64,000 bases of DNA from Halolamina rubra (GCF_000739555.1 NZ_BBJN01000035.1:1-64000), one strand, 5' to 3'. Positions 8,127 through 18,092 are shown, counted from the stretch's first letter. Numbers and translations are program-made. The notes: generated from the sequence alone by a model not told the origin.

Positions 8127-9932
8127 ATGACCGCACCGAACCGCAACACGCTCTGGGCGCGGGCGATCGTCGACGAGCTCGCCCGGGGCGGCGTCACCGC
8201 GGCCTGCGTCTCGCCGGGGTCGCGCTCGACGCCGCTGACGGTCGCGTTCGCCGAGCACGAGGAGATCCGCGTGTTCTCCCACCTCGACGAGCGCGCCGCC
8301 GCCTACTTCGCGCTGGGGCGGGCCCGCCGCACGGGCGAGGTCACCCCACTGGTCTGCACATCCGGCACCGCCGCCGCGAACTACCACCCGGCCGTGATGG
8401 AGGCCGACCAGTCGCGGGTCCCCCTCCTCGCGCTCACGGCCGACCGCCCGCCGGAGCTGCGCGACTCGGGCGCGAATCAGACCGCCGACCAGGAGAAGCT
8501 GTACGGCGACGCCGTCAGGTGGTACAAGGACCTGCCCGAGCCCGAGGCGGAGGCGCGGAAGCTCCGCTCGCTGCGGACGAGCGTCGCCCGCGCGCTGACC
8601 GCGGCCGAGGGGACCGACCCCGGCCCGGTCCACCTCAACGTCCCGTTCCGCAAGCCGCTGGAGCCGACCGAGGTTCCCGGCGACGTGCCCGAGGATCTCG
8701 ACGCGCTCGCGGCCGAGGGCCGGCAGGGCGGCGCGGAGAACGCCCCCACAGCCCCCAACAGCGGCGCGTCGTCGCCCCCGTTCGTCGAGCGCACCCAGGG
8801 GGCGCCGGAGCTCCCGGACGCCGAGATCCGCTCGCTCGCCGACGACCTCGGCGTCGAGCGGGGGCTGATCGTCGCCGGCCCCGCCGACCCACACGAGATC
8901 GACCCCGAGGCCGTCGTCGCACTCGCCCACGCGACGGGGTTCCCGATCCTGGCCGACCCCCTCTCGGGGCTCCGCTTCGGCGGCCACACCCGCGTCGCAC
9001 CCGTGCTCGGCGGCTACGACGCCTACCTCGACGAGGCAGTCACGGCCGACTGGCCCGATCCCGAGGCGGTGTTCCGGATCGGCGCCTCGCCCACCTCGAA
9101 GCCGCTGCGGAAGTACCTCGCCCGGACCGACGCGCAACAGATCCTCGTCGACCCCGCGGGGAAGTGGCGCGAGGCGGAGTTCACGGCCAGCGACCTCGTC
9201 GTCGCGGACCCCTCGCGGCTGGCCGAAGCGCTCTCGCGGGTCGTCGCCGGCCCGGACTCGGCAGACTGGCGGAGCCTCTGGGCCGAGGCCGAGCAAACCC
9301 ACTGGGACGCCGTCGACGCCCAGGACGAGCTGTTCGAGGGCGGGATCGTCGCCGACGCCGTCGCCGAGGCGCCCGAACCGACGACGCTGTTCGTCTCGAA
9401 CTCGATGCCCGTCCGCGATCTCGATCGCTTCGCGCCGCCGAGCCCGGACGCCGTGACCGCGCTCGGGAACCGCGGCGTCTCGGGGATCGACGGCATCACC
9501 TCGACGGCGCTCGGGGCCGGGTCGGCGACGACGGACCACCTGACGCTGGTGATCGGCGACCTCGCGTACTACCACGACATGAACGGACTGCTCGCGGTCG
9601 CCCGTTGTGACGTGGACGCGACGATCGTCCTGCTCAACAACGACGGCGGCGGGATCTTCCACATGCTGCCGATCGAGTCGTTCGACCCGCCGTTCACCGA
9701 GCAGTTCAAGACGCCCCACGGGATCGCCTTCGAGCCGACGGGCGAGCTGTACGGGCTCGAGTACGAGCGCGTCGACTCCCGCGACGGGTTCGTCGACGCC
9801 TACACCGAGGCGGTCGCGAGCGAGGGGACCACGGTCGTCGAGGTCGTCACCGACGCCGCCGACTCCCACGCGACTCGCGACGACCTCCGCGAGCAGGTGA
9901 TCGACGAGCTCGCGGGCGAATCGGCGAACTGA
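8127..9932 (+). CDS. menD: 2-succinyl-5-enolpyruvyl-6-hydroxy-3-cyclohexene-1-carboxylate synthase
   Basis: A 601-aa ThDP enzyme that joins isochorismate and 2-oxoglutarate in menaquinone synthesis. ATG 8127 gives MTAPNRNTLWARAIVDEL, the canonical N-terminus. The catalytic ThDP-contacting Glu lies in HLDERAAAYFALG. The MenD substrate block GSRSTPLTVAF is near residue 33 and LLALTADRPPELRDSGANQT near 100. The Mg/ThDP motif is GDLAYYHDMNGL through LNNDGGGIF near 475-515. A haloarchaeal linker rich in Ala, Pro and Ser separates the first two domains. It heads the menD-menB pair, with a 59-bp gap before menB. Confidence 0.96.
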   Translation: MTAPNRNTLWARAIVDELARGGVTAACVSPGSRSTPLTVAFAEHEEIRVFSHLDERAAAYFALGRARRTGEVTPLVCTSGTAAANYHPAVMEADQSRVPLLALTADRPPELRDSGANQTADQEKLYGDAVRWYKDLPEPEAEARKLRSLRTSVARALTAAEGTDPGPVHLNVPFRKPLEPTEVPGDVPEDLDALAAEGRQGGAENAPTAPNSGASSPPFVERTQGAPELPDAEIRSLADDLGVERGLIVAGPADPHEIDPEAVVALAHATGFPILADPLSGLRFGGHTRVAPVLGGYDAYLDEAVTADWPDPEAVFRIGASPTSKPLRKYLARTDAQQILVDPAGKWREAEFTASDLVVADPSRLAEALSRVVAGPDSADWRSLWAEAEQTHWDAVDAQDELFEGGIVADAVAEAPEPTTLFVSNSMPVRDLDRFAPPSPDAVTALGNRGVSGIDGITSTALGAGSATTDHLTLVIGDLAYYHDMNGLLAVARCDVDATIVLLNNDGGGIFHMLPIESFDPPFTEQFKTPHGIAFEPTGELYGLEYERVDSRDGFVDAYTEAVASEGTTVVEVVTDAADSHATRDDLREQVIDELAGESAN

Positions 9933-9960
9933 GCGCCCGCGACGGCCGCGCCGACCGCGG

Positions 9961-9968
9961 GGTTTTTG
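9961..9968 (+). promoter_or_regulatory. TATA-like element of menB
   Basis: A T-run (GGTTTTTG) in otherwise GC-rich DNA sits 24-31 nt before the menB ATG. This is the position expected for the TATA box of a leaderless haloarchaeal transcript. It suggests that menB has its own promoter in the 59-bp gap after menD. Confidence 0.45.
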
Positions 9969-9991
9969 CGGGGCGGCGTCGCCGTTCCGAC

Positions 9992-10909
9992 ATGGTCTCA
10001 GAGCTGTTCGACCCCGAGCGCTGGGAACAGGTCGACGGCGCCGGCGAGTTCGACGACATCACCTACCACCGCGGCGTCGACTTCCCGGCGGTCCGGATCG
10101 CGTTCGACCGGCCCGACGTGCGCAACGCGTTCCGCCCCGGCACCGTCGACGAACTCCACGCGGCGCTCGACCACGCGCGCAAGCAGGCCGACGTCGGCGC
10201 CGTCCTCCTGACCGGCAACGGCCCCTCCGAGAAGGATGGCGGCTGGGCGTTCTGTTCCGGCGGCGACCAGTCGGTCCGCGGCGGCTCGGGGTACGAGTAC
10301 CGCGGCGACGACGAGGCCGCCGACGACGACTCCGAGGCGGTCAAGCAGGCCAAGGCCGGCCGACTCCACATCCTCGAAGTGCAGCGCCTGATCCGCTTCA
10401 TGCCCAAACCCGTCGTCGCCGTCGTCCCGGGCTGGGCCGTCGGCGGCGGCCACTCGCTGCACGTGGTCTGTGACCTCACGCTCGCCAGCGAGGAGGAGGC
10501 GAAGTTCCTCCAGACCGACCCCGACGTGGCCTCCTTCGACGGCGGGTTCGGCTCGGCGTATCTCGCGCGACAGATCGGCCAGAAGAAGGCCCGCGAGGTG
10601 TTCTTCCTCGGGAAGACCTACTCCGCCGAGGAGGCCGTCGACATGGGGATGGCCAACGAGGCGGTCCCCCACGAGGAGCTGGAGGACACGGCGATCGACT
10701 GGGCCGAGACGATGACCAGCAAGAGCCCCACGGCGATGCGGATGCTGAAGTTCGCGTTCAACATGGCCGACGACGGGATGGTCGGCCAGCAGGTGTTCGC
10801 CGGCGAGGCGACGCGGTTGGGGTACATGACCGACGAGGCCGCGGAGGGCCGCGACGCGTTCTTAGAAGGGCGACAGCCGGACTTCTCGGGCTACCCCTGG
10901 CACTACTAG
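9992..10909 (+). CDS. menB: 1,4-dihydroxy-2-naphthoyl-CoA synthase
   Basis: A 305-aa crotonase-fold protein. It closes the naphthalene ring by converting o-succinylbenzoyl-CoA to DHNA-CoA. MenB features are visible: RPDVRNAFRPGTVDEL, the oxyanion-hole block WAFCSGGDQSVRG, the VVPGWAVGGGHSLHVVCDLT helix and the FDGGFGSAYLARQIG region typical of MenB. The C-terminus DFSGYPWHY is also characteristic. It acts in the cytosol on the route to menaquinone, upstream of MenA, whose gene lies 0.7 kb downstream. Confidence 0.96.
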   Translation: MVSELFDPERWEQVDGAGEFDDITYHRGVDFPAVRIAFDRPDVRNAFRPGTVDELHAALDHARKQADVGAVLLTGNGPSEKDGGWAFCSGGDQSVRGGSGYEYRGDDEAADDDSEAVKQAKAGRLHILEVQRLIRFMPKPVVAVVPGWAVGGGHSLHVVCDLTLASEEEAKFLQTDPDVASFDGGFGSAYLARQIGQKKAREVFFLGKTYSAEEAVDMGMANEAVPHEELEDTAIDWAETMTSKSPTAMRMLKFAFNMADDGMVGQQVFAGEATRLGYMTDEAAEGRDAFLEGRQPDFSGYPWHY

Positions 10910-10920
10910 GCGATCGTCGA

Positions 10921-11466
10921 CTACGTACGCGGGTCCCAGCCCCGGAACTCCTCGCCGTCCTCCAGCCCCACGTCGAGCGCGTCGAGCACACCCGCGAGCG
11001 ATCGGTAGCCGTTCGCGAGCGACGCGACGCCGACGGCCGTCGACTCGTCGTACGCGCCGACGAACGCGTCGTGGAGAGCGTCGTCGACCTCGTGGTCCAG
11101 CACCGCTGCCGCGTACCGCAGCAGTACGGCCTCGTCGCCCTCGAAGCCGCCGAGGTCGCCGTCGGCGATGGCGGCCATCTCCGCCTCGGTGACGCCCGCG
11201 TCGCCGCCGATTCCTACGTGTTGGTGCCACTCGTAGCGGGAGTCGCTCTCGGCGGCGGCGAGCAGGATCACGAGCTCGCGCTCACGATCCGGCAGGCCGG
11301 TCGACTCCCACAGCGACGAGAGGAACGCGCGGGTGCCGGCCAGCACCTCGGGGTTGTTGCCGATCGCGGCGTAGACGTTCACGGGCTTGCCCTGGAGCTT
11401 CGAGACGACGAGATCGCGGTACTCCGCGGGGAGATCTTCCGGATCGACGTACGGGACGCGTGCCAT
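10921..11466 (-). CDS. carboxymuconolactone decarboxylase (CMD/AhpD-like) family protein
   Basis: A 181-aa all-helical protein with the CMD core: RERELVILLAAAESDSRYEWHQHVGIG, holding the ExxxH-type motif but no CxxC, so a peroxidase-type AhpD function is unlikely. The substrate is unknown. It lies between menB and menA but on the opposite strand, divergent from menA across about 100 bp and convergent with menB (stops 11 bp apart). A link to quinone or aromatic metabolism is suggested only by position. Confidence 0.82.
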   Translation of the reverse strand: MARVPYVDPEDLPAEYRDLVVSKLQGKPVNVYAAIGNNPEVLAGTRAFLSSLWESTGLPDRERELVILLAAAESDSRYEWHQHVGIGGDAGVTEAEMAAIADGDLGGFEGDEAVLLRYAAAVLDHEVDDALHDAFVGAYDESTAVGVASLANGYRSLAGVLDALDVGLEDGEEFRGWDPRT

Positions 11467-11568
11467 ACGGCACCGTCACGCGGGGTGCGTATAGCTCTCC
11501 CGTCCGGTCGTGGTCGGTGGCGGCCGAGAACCAACCCTTCATGGCGCGTCCGCCCCGACCACCCGGCA

Positions 11569-12513
11569 ATGAGTACGGAGACGAGCGAGGCCGACATCTC
11601 TCGGCGGCGCGCGTGGGTGATGGCCGCCCGGCCCCAGACGATGCCGGCCGCGATCGCGCCCGTTCTGGTCGGCGTGGGCGTCGCCGTCCACGAGGGCGTG
11701 TTCGCGCCGCTGCCCGCCGCCGCGGCGCTGGTGGGGGCGATCCTGATCCAGATCGGCACCAACTTCGCGAACGACTACTACGACGCCGTGCAGGGCGCCG
11801 ACACCGAGGAGCGCGAGGGGTTCACCCGGGTCACGGCGGGCGGGCTGATCGAACCCGCGGCGGTCAAACGCGCGATGTGGCTCACCTTCGCCGCCGCGAT
11901 ACTGCTGGGCAGCTACCTCGTCTGGGTCGGCGGCGTCCCGATCCTCGTGATCGGGCTGCTCTCGGTCGCCTCCGGGATCGCCTACACGGGCGGTCCCTAC
12001 CCCCTCGGCTACCACGGGCTCGGCGACCTGTTCGTGTTCGTCTTCTTCGGCCCGGTCGCCGTCGCGGGCACCGTCTACGTGCAGGCCGCGGCCGCCGTCA
12101 GTGGGATCCCGACGGGGCTGCCCGCCGGAACCGTGCCCGCGCTCGCGCTGCTGGCCAGCCTCCCGATGGCCGCGCTCACGACCAACGTCCTCGTCGTGAA
12201 CAACGTCCGCGACAAGGAGGAGGACAGCAACACCGGGAAGCGGACGATCGCGGTTCGGTTCGGCTACGGCGTCGCCCGCGCCGAGTACGTCGCGATGCTC
12301 GCGCTCGCCTACGCGGTTCCCGTGTTCCTGTTCACGCGATCGTTCGGCCCCGCCGTCCTGCTGCCGCTGCTCTCGCTGCCGTTCGCGGCTGTCGTCGCCC
12401 GGACGGTGCTGACGAAGACCGCCGGCGAGGCGCTGAACCCCGCGCTGGAGCGGACCGGCCAGCTGCTCGCGCTGTACGCGGCGCTGTTCGCCGCCGGGTT
12501 GATCTTCGGATGA
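11569..12513 (+). CDS. menA: 1,4-dihydroxy-2-naphthoate polyprenyltransferase
   Basis: A 314-aa UbiA-superfamily membrane protein with about eight or nine TM helices. ATG 11569 is chosen because RPQTMPAAIAPVLVG, the typical MenA start, follows about 20 residues later. The first Asp-rich prenyl-diphosphate/Mg motif is NFANDYYDAVQGADTEERE near residue 65, and the second is NNVRDKEEDSNTGKRT near 207. It transfers a polyprenyl chain to DHNA in the membrane. It overlaps menC by 4 bp, so the two are translationally coupled. Confidence 0.95.
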   Translation: MSTETSEADISRRRAWVMAARPQTMPAAIAPVLVGVGVAVHEGVFAPLPAAAALVGAILIQIGTNFANDYYDAVQGADTEEREGFTRVTAGGLIEPAAVKRAMWLTFAAAILLGSYLVWVGGVPILVIGLLSVASGIAYTGGPYPLGYHGLGDLFVFVFFGPVAVAGTVYVQAAAAVSGIPTGLPAGTVPALALLASLPMAALTTNVLVVNNVRDKEEDSNTGKRTIAVRFGYGVARAEYVAMLALAYAVPVFLFTRSFGPAVLLPLLSLPFAAVVARTVLTKTAGEALNPALERTGQLLALYAALFAAGLIFG

Positions 12514-13571
12514 GCCCCGAACGCCGACCGTTCACACTCGATTTGTCGCGGCCGCTGTCGACCGCCGACGGGACCATCGAGCAGCGTCGCGGCGTCCTCG
12601 TCGGCGTCGAACGATCGGTCGACGGCGGCACGGTTCGGGGGGTCGGCGAGGCGACGCCGCTGCCCGGGTGGACCGAGTCGTACGACGCCTGCACGGACGC
12701 GCTCCGGGAGCCGCCGGAGGCGTGGCAGCTCGTCGCCGACACGGTCGGCGAGGAACGGCCGTCGACGCCGGCTGCCCGCCACGGCTACCGGCTGGCGGTG
12801 CTCGACGCGGCGGCGCGGGCGGAGCGTCGCTCGCTCGCGGCCCTGCTCGCCGAGCGCGGCGGGTTCCCGACGCCCAACGAGTCGGTGCCCGTCAACGCCA
12901 CCGTCGGCGACGGCGGCGTCGAGGAGACCGTGGCCGCCGCTCGCGAGGCGGTCGCCTCGGGGTTCGACTGCCTGAAGCTCAAAGTCGGGGCGCAGTCGCT
13001 GAATGCCGATCTCGAGCGCGTGCGGGCGGTCCGGAACGCAGTCGACGCCGCGATCCGCGTCGACGCCAACGGTGCCTGGAGCCCCGAGACTGCGGGGGAA
13101 GCCGTCGACGCCCTCGGCACGATCGGCGTCGAGTACGTCGAGCAGCCCCTCCCCGCCGAGGAGCTGTCCGAGCTCGCGGCGCTGCGGGGGCGGGGCGTCG
13201 CCGTCGCCGTCGACGAGTCGATCCGCGACTACGGCGTCGACGCCGTGCTCGACGCCGGCGCGGCCGACGTGGCGGTGCTGAAGCCGATGGCGCTCGGCGG
13301 GCCGGACGCCGCGATCGACGCCGCGGCGGCGCTGGTCGATCGGGGTGTCGACCCCGTCGTGACCACGACGATCGACGGCGCCGTCGCTCGCGCGGCAGCG
13401 GTCCACGTCGCCGCCGCGGTGCCGGGGGGCCGCGCCGGCGGGCTCGCGACCGGGGCGATGCTGGCGTCGGATCTGGGGGCGGATCCGGTGCCGGTCGTCG
13501 ACGGAGCGATCGCCGTCCCCGACGGGCCGGGGTCCGTCGGGACGGCGTTCGACGACCTGCTCTGGGACTGA
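12510..13571 (+). CDS. menC: o-succinylbenzoate synthase
   Basis: A 353-aa enolase-superfamily protein. It dehydrates SHCHC to o-succinylbenzoate. The catalytic KxK is CLKLKVG near residue 154. Metal ligands are expected in VDANGAWS, EYVEQPL and VDESIRD. The second catalytic Lys is in VLKPMALGG near 255. The start overlaps the menA stop (ATGA). No menE or menF is visible in the window, so the pathway must be completed from elsewhere. Confidence 0.93.
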   Translation: MSPERRPFTLDLSRPLSTADGTIEQRRGVLVGVERSVDGGTVRGVGEATPLPGWTESYDACTDALREPPEAWQLVADTVGEERPSTPAARHGYRLAVLDAAARAERRSLAALLAERGGFPTPNESVPVNATVGDGGVEETVAAAREAVASGFDCLKLKVGAQSLNADLERVRAVRNAVDAAIRVDANGAWSPETAGEAVDALGTIGVEYVEQPLPAEELSELAALRGRGVAVAVDESIRDYGVDAVLDAGAADVAVLKPMALGGPDAAIDAAAALVDRGVDPVVTTTIDGAVARAAAVHVAAAVPGGRAGGLATGAMLASDLGADPVPVVDGAIAVPDGPGSVGTAFDDLLWD

Positions 13572-13726
13572 GCTGTCGCTGGCCGGACCGTTGGAGGTGG
13601 CGAACAGGCGACACGATCGCTCGCGGGGCGGTGTGTCGCACTCCCGCCTCGTTCGCCCCGCGGCGGTGGTCAGCGCACACGTGGGGTGGTCGCCCTATCC
13701 CGGATAAACTCTCGCGTGGGATTGGA

Positions 13727-15205
13727 TCAGTCGTCTGCGGTGACTGCTGGCTCCGACCCGGCGTCGACGCCACCGCGGGGCGGCGTCGAGTCGAGGCCGA
13801 CGCCTGCGAGCGTCAGGATGACCAGTACCAGCGGCGAGAGGAACGCGAAGAAGTAGTACGGCGCGTACTCGGTGAGGATCAGGAACGAGGTCTCCCCCTG
13901 CAGCCCGAACACGCCGGCCATGAACACGCCGCCGGCGTGCCACGGCAGCAGCGCGCCCGTCGGCGTCCCGGCGGACTCGACGGCCCGGGAGAGCACGGAG
14001 CTGTCGAGCTCGTGCTCGTCGAACAGTTCACGCAGCGTCATCCCGGGGACGACGATGCTCATGTACTGCTGGGCCGAGAACGCGTTGACGAGGAACGCCG
14101 ACGCGCCCGTCCCGATGACCAGGCTCCGCTGGCCCGTGATCAGGTCCGCGAGCCGGGACGCGAGCGTGGAGAGCACGCCCAAGTGGTCGAGCAGCCCCCC
14201 GAGGGCGAGCGCGAGCACGACCACCGAGATCGTCCACGCGGAGCCGGCGAGCCCGCCGCTGACGAGCAGCTCGTTGACGAGCGTCACGCCGGTTTCCGGC
14301 GCGGTGCCGTTCAGGAACACCGCCCAGGCGTCGGTGAACGCGCTGTCCTGGACCAGCACCGTCGTGCCGGCGCCGGCGAACGCGCCCGCGACGAGCGAGG
14401 CGAGCGCGGGCACGCCGCGGATCGCGAGCGCGAAGGTGACCAGCAGCGGTAGGAAGACGAGGATCCCCAGGTCGTACGTGCCCGCGAGCGCGCCGCGGAT
14501 CTCGGCGACCCGGCCCGCGGGAATCGCGCCCCCGGCCCGGAGACCGAGCGCGGCGTACAGCAGTACCGACAGCCCGAACGCGATCGCGGTCCCGAGCCGC
14601 ATCGAGAGGATGTGGTCGTACAGGTCGGTGTCGGTCACCGCGGCCGCGAGGTTCGTCGTGTCCGAGAGCGGCGACTGCTTGTCCCCGGCGTAGGCACCCG
14701 AGAGCACCGCGCCCGCCGTCATCGGGATCGGGATGCCGAGCCCGGAGCCGATACCGGTGAATGCAACGCCGAGCGTCCCCGCGGTCGTCCACGACGAGCC
14801 GATCGAGAAGGCGACGACGGCCGCCAGCAGCGCCGTCGCCGGCAGGAACGTCTCCGGCGAGAGGATCCCGAGCCCGTAGTACATCAACCCCGGGATCGTC
14901 CCCGCGGAGATCCACGTCGCGATGAGCGCGTAGATGGTGAACAGGATCAGGATCGCCTGCAGCCCCATCCTGAGCCCGTGTTCGATCCCCTCCGTGAGGT
15001 CGTCGTACCCCACGCCGATCCAGTACCGGCCGACGACGCCGGCGAGCACCACGCTCCAGAGCAGGGGGGCGTGGGGGGACATCCCCAGCAGCCCGGAGCC
15101 GAGTCCGAGGAAGACGACGACGCCGAGCGTCGCCACGAGCGCCTGCGCCAGCGTCGGCGTCGCCGCCGACGAGCCATCCGCGGTCGAGTTATTCATCGAG
15201 GGCAT
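13727..15205 (-). CDS. nhaC: NhaC-family Na+/H+ antiporter
   Basis: A 492-aa protein with about 12 TM segments. The start MPSMNNS at 15205 is preferred over a far upstream in-frame ATG at 15322 that would run through the AT-rich promoter. NhaC family blocks are present: MTAGAVLSGAYAGDKQSPLSDTTNLA and NAFSAQQYMSIVVPGMT, with PTGALLPWHAGGVFMAGVFG toward the end. It expels Na+ in exchange for H+. In the same family some members exchange malate/lactate-type substrates, so the exact ion pair is inferred. It is divergent from metY across 146 bp. Confidence 0.87.
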   Translation of the reverse strand: MPSMNNSTADGSSAATPTLAQALVATLGVVVFLGLGSGLLGMSPHAPLLWSVVLAGVVGRYWIGVGYDDLTEGIEHGLRMGLQAILILFTIYALIATWISAGTIPGLMYYGLGILSPETFLPATALLAAVVAFSIGSSWTTAGTLGVAFTGIGSGLGIPIPMTAGAVLSGAYAGDKQSPLSDTTNLAAAVTDTDLYDHILSMRLGTAIAFGLSVLLYAALGLRAGGAIPAGRVAEIRGALAGTYDLGILVFLPLLVTFALAIRGVPALASLVAGAFAGAGTTVLVQDSAFTDAWAVFLNGTAPETGVTLVNELLVSGGLAGSAWTISVVVLALALGGLLDHLGVLSTLASRLADLITGQRSLVIGTGASAFLVNAFSAQQYMSIVVPGMTLRELFDEHELDSSVLSRAVESAGTPTGALLPWHAGGVFMAGVFGLQGETSFLILTEYAPYYFFAFLSPLVLVILTLAGVGLDSTPPRGGVDAGSEPAVTADD

Positions 15206-15320
15206 ATCCGTACCTTCCTGAATTACCTTCGAAAATAAATACTCGTTGGGACGGGAGCCGTCCGGCGTTTGGTAGCGTGGAACGAACCCGGCGGTCGCTC
15301 CCCCGGGAAAACTGCAGCGC

Positions 15321-15328
15321 ATTTTTAT
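15321..15328 (+). promoter_or_regulatory. TATA-like element of metY
   Basis: ATTTTTAT stands 24-31 nt before the metY start codon, consistent with a leaderless transcript. The neighbouring AT-rich stretch around 15219-15243 probably serves the divergent nhaC promoter. Confidence 0.5.
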
Positions 15329-15351
15329 TCTTCCAGGTATGCGTTATAGAC

Positions 15352-16629
15352 ATGACTCGCGGGTTCCGGAGCCGAACGCTCCACGGCGGGCACGAGCCGG
15401 CGGCCGAGGGCGGCTCGTACGCCCCGCCGATCCACCAGACCACGTCGTACCGCCTGGGCAGCGCCGACCGCGCCGCGGAGCTGTACGCGCTCGAGACCGA
15501 GGGCGACGTGTACAGCCGGATCTCGAACCCGACCGTCCGGACGCTCGAACGGCGGATCGCGGCGGTCTCGGGCGGCGTCGGCGCCGTCGCGACCAACGCC
15601 GGGATGGCCGCCATCGACAGCCTGACGACGGTGCTCGCCGCGGCGGGCGACAACGTCGTCACCGCGGGCGACCTGTACGGCGGGACGACGACGTACTTCG
15701 CGCACACCGCCACGCGCCGCGGGGTGGAGATCCGGACCGTCGACACGCTCGACTACGACGCCTACGCCGACGCGATCGACGAGGACACCGCCTTCGTCCA
15801 CGTCGAGACGATGGCGAACCCCTCGCTGGTGACGCCGGAGTTCGAGCGCCTTGCCGAGATCGCCCACGAGCGCGCGACCCCGCTGATCGTCGACAACACG
15901 TTCGGCTCGCCCGCGCTCTGCCGCCCGCTCGAGCACGGCGCCGACGCCGTCTGGGAGTCGACGACGAAGTGGATCCACGGCTCGGGCACGACCGTCGGCG
16001 GCGTGATCGTCGACGGCGGGACGTTCCCCTGGGACCACCCGGACGCCGACTACCCCGAACTCGCGGGGGAGAACCCCGCCTTCGGCGTCGACTTCTCGGA
16101 GCGCTTCGGCGAGGAGGCGCTGACCCATGCGCTGCGCCACCGCGGGCTCCGACCGCTCGGCGCCCAGCAGACACCCTTCGACGCCTGGGCCACGCTGCAG
16201 GGGCTCGAGACGCTGGACCTGCGGATGGACCGCCACTGCGAGAACGCCCGCATCGTCGCCGAACACCTCGACGACCACCCCGAGGTGGCCTGGGTCACCT
16301 ACCCCGGGCTCCCCGACCACCCGACCCACGACAACGCCGCGCGCTACCTCGACGGGTTCGGCGGGATGCTCGCGTTCGGCCTCGAGGACGGGTTCTCGGC
16401 GGGCAAGCAGTTCTGCGAGGCGGTGGAGCTGGCGGGATTCGTCGCCAACGTCGGCGACGCGCGCACGCTGGTGATCCACCCAGCGAGCACCACCCACGCG
16501 CAGTTGAGCGAGGCGGAACAGCGCGCCGCGGGCGTCTCGCCCGACCTCCTCCGGCTCTCGGTCGGGCTGGAGGAGCCCGAGGACATCGTCGACGACATCG
16601 ACGCCGCCATCGAGCGCGTGACAGCATGA
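15352..16629 (+). CDS. metY: O-acetylhomoserine aminocarboxypropyltransferase/sulfhydrylase (Cys/Met PLP family)
   Basis: A 425-aa PLP enzyme. It uses O-acetylhomoserine and sulfide (or cysteine) to make homocysteine (or cystathionine). The N-terminus [16 protein letters not shown] and the block [16 protein letters not shown] are typical of MetY. The PLP Lys lies in [11 protein letters not shown] near residue 205. MetY is preferred over MetB (cystathionine gamma-synthase) because of the N-terminus, the length and the co-transcribed metX, which makes the acetylated substrate. The stop overlaps the metX ATG by 4 bp. Confidence 0.88.
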   Translation: MTRGFRSRTLHGGHEPAAEGGSYAPPIHQTTSYRLGSADRAAELYALETEGDVYSRISNPTVRTLERRIAAVSGGVGAVATNAGMAAIDSLTTVLAAAGDNVVTAGDLYGGTTTYFAHTATRRGVEIRTVDTLDYDAYADAIDEDTAFVHVETMANPSLVTPEFERLAEIAHERATPLIVDNTFGSPALCRPLEHGADAVWESTTKWIHGSGTTVGGVIVDGGTFPWDHPDADYPELAGENPAFGVDFSERFGEEALTHALRHRGLRPLGAQQTPFDAWATLQGLETLDLRMDRHCENARIVAEHLDDHPEVAWVTYPGLPDHPTHDNAARYLDGFGGMLAFGLEDGFSAGKQFCEAVELAGFVANVGDARTLVIHPASTTHAQLSEAEQRAAGVSPDLLRLSVGLEEPEDIVDDIDAAIERVTA

Positions 16630-17957
16630 CCGGGAACACTGACGGGACGGCCGCGCCACAGCACACCAGCGCCACGCGCTCGGTCGGCGCCTTCGAGTTC
16701 GAGGCGGGCGGCTCGGTCCCCGACCTCGAACTGGCGTACGAGAGCTACGGCGAGTACGACCCCGAGGGCGGCCCGGACGGCCGGGGGAACGCCGTGCTGG
16801 TCTGCCACGCGCTCACCGGGAGCCAGCACGTCGCGAGCGGCGCCGACGACGCGGGCGACGACGACACCGCCGGGCAGGCGCGGGCGTGGTGGGACGACAT
16901 GGTCGGCGCGGGGCAGGCCATCGACACGACGGAGCTGTTCGTCGTCTGCGTGAACGTCCCCGGCTCCTGCTACGGCTCGACCGGACCCGCGAGCCCCCAC
17001 CCCGACGGCGGCGTCTGGGGGAGCTCGTTCCCGGCGGTGACTGTCGCCGACTGGACCCGCGCCCAGCGGCGGCTGCTCGACGAGCTCGGCGTCGACCGGC
17101 TCCACGCCGTCGTCGGCGGTAGCGTCGGCGGGATGAACGTCCTCGACTGGGTGCGGCGCTTCCCCGCGGACGTGGATCGAGCGATCCCGGTCGCCACGGC
17201 GCCCCGGCTCGACCCCCAGCTCCGCGGGCTCAACGCGGTCGCCCGCCGGGCGATCCGGGGCGATCCGGACTGGCACGGCGGCGAGTACGGCGCGGAAGGC
17301 ACCCACCCGGACCGCGGGCTCGTGCTGGCCCGACAGCTCGGCCACCTCAGCTACCTCTCGAAGGCGTCGATGGACCGGAAGTTCGACCGCGGCGAGAGCG
17401 AGTACGACGTGGCGTCGCCGTTCCCCGACGGCCCCGTCGACGACGCGTTCGCCTACGACGAGGTCGAGTCGTACCTCGACCACCAGGGGACGAAGTTCGT
17501 CGACCGGTTCGACGCGAACAGCTACCTCTACCTGACTCGGGCGATGGAGTCGTTCGACCTCGCGGCGGAGCACGGCTCCGACGCCGAGGCGCTCGCCACG
17601 TTCGACGGCGAGGCGCTGGTGCTCTCGTTCTCGGGCGACTGGCACTTCCCGACCGAGGGCGGCGCGGCGATCGCGGCGGCGTTCGAGGAGACGGCCACCC
17701 CCGTCGACCACCACGTCGTCGACTCCGACCACGGCCACGACGCGTTCCTCGTCGAGCCCGAGAACGTCGGGCCGCCGATCCGCGAGTTCCTCGCCGGGGG
17801 CGTCGACGCCTCGCGGCCCGGGGACGACCGACCCTGCTCCGACGCCGACGACGGAGTCGGCCGGGGGACCGAACTCGACGACGAGGCCGAATCCGACGAG
17901 CCCGCCCGCGGGGTTCCGGGGACGCCCGGAACGGCGTGCTCGGTGTTCATGAGCTGA
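16626..17957 (+). CDS. metX: homoserine O-acetyltransferase
   Basis: A 443-aa alpha/beta-hydrolase-fold enzyme that acetylates homoserine with acetyl-CoA. The family blocks are complete: [26 protein letters not shown], the nucleophile elbow [12 protein letters not shown] (Ser near residue 165), [13 protein letters not shown] with the catalytic Asp, and [10 protein letters not shown] with the catalytic His. After FLAGG there is a low-complexity acidic tail of roughly 50 residues ending in CSVFMS, beyond the usual family end. It is translationally coupled to metY. Confidence 0.94.
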   Translation: MTGNTDGTAAPQHTSATRSVGAFEFEAGGSVPDLELAYESYGEYDPEGGPDGRGNAVLVCHALTGSQHVASGADDAGDDDTAGQARAWWDDMVGAGQAIDTTELFVVCVNVPGSCYGSTGPASPHPDGGVWGSSFPAVTVADWTRAQRRLLDELGVDRLHAVVGGSVGGMNVLDWVRRFPADVDRAIPVATAPRLDPQLRGLNAVARRAIRGDPDWHGGEYGAEGTHPDRGLVLARQLGHLSYLSKASMDRKFDRGESEYDVASPFPDGPVDDAFAYDEVESYLDHQGTKFVDRFDANSYLYLTRAMESFDLAAEHGSDAEALATFDGEALVLSFSGDWHFPTEGGAAIAAAFEETATPVDHHVVDSDHGHDAFLVEPENVGPPIREFLAGGVDASRPGDDRPCSDADDGVGRGTELDDEAESDEPARGVPGTPGTACSVFMS

Positions 17958-18072
17958 TCGCCCGGCCGTGACGCCGTCGTCGGTTGTCGCCGCTGTCGTC
18001 GACGCCGTCGTCGCCGCGTCGACTGCGGCCGAAATCGCTCGAACCACAGCGCTTTTCTCTGACCACACAGTT

Positions 18073-18086
18073 TGACTAACTAGTCA
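18073..18086. promoter_or_regulatory. palindromic operator TGACTA-AC-TAGTCA before the TetR gene
   Basis: A perfect 6-2-6 inverted repeat ends 6 nt before the ATG of the TetR-family gene, with a T-rich TATA candidate about 15 nt further upstream. The position over the transcript start fits autorepression by the TetR protein and co-regulation of the MATE gene that follows. Confidence 0.65.
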
Positions 18087-18092
18087 GTCAGT

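Noticed and set aside
10921-11466. Carboxymuconolactone decarboxylase-like gene as part of the menaquinone pathway
   Set aside because: It is on the opposite strand, lacks the catalytic CxxC of AhpD types, and no menaquinone step needs it; position alone is not enough.
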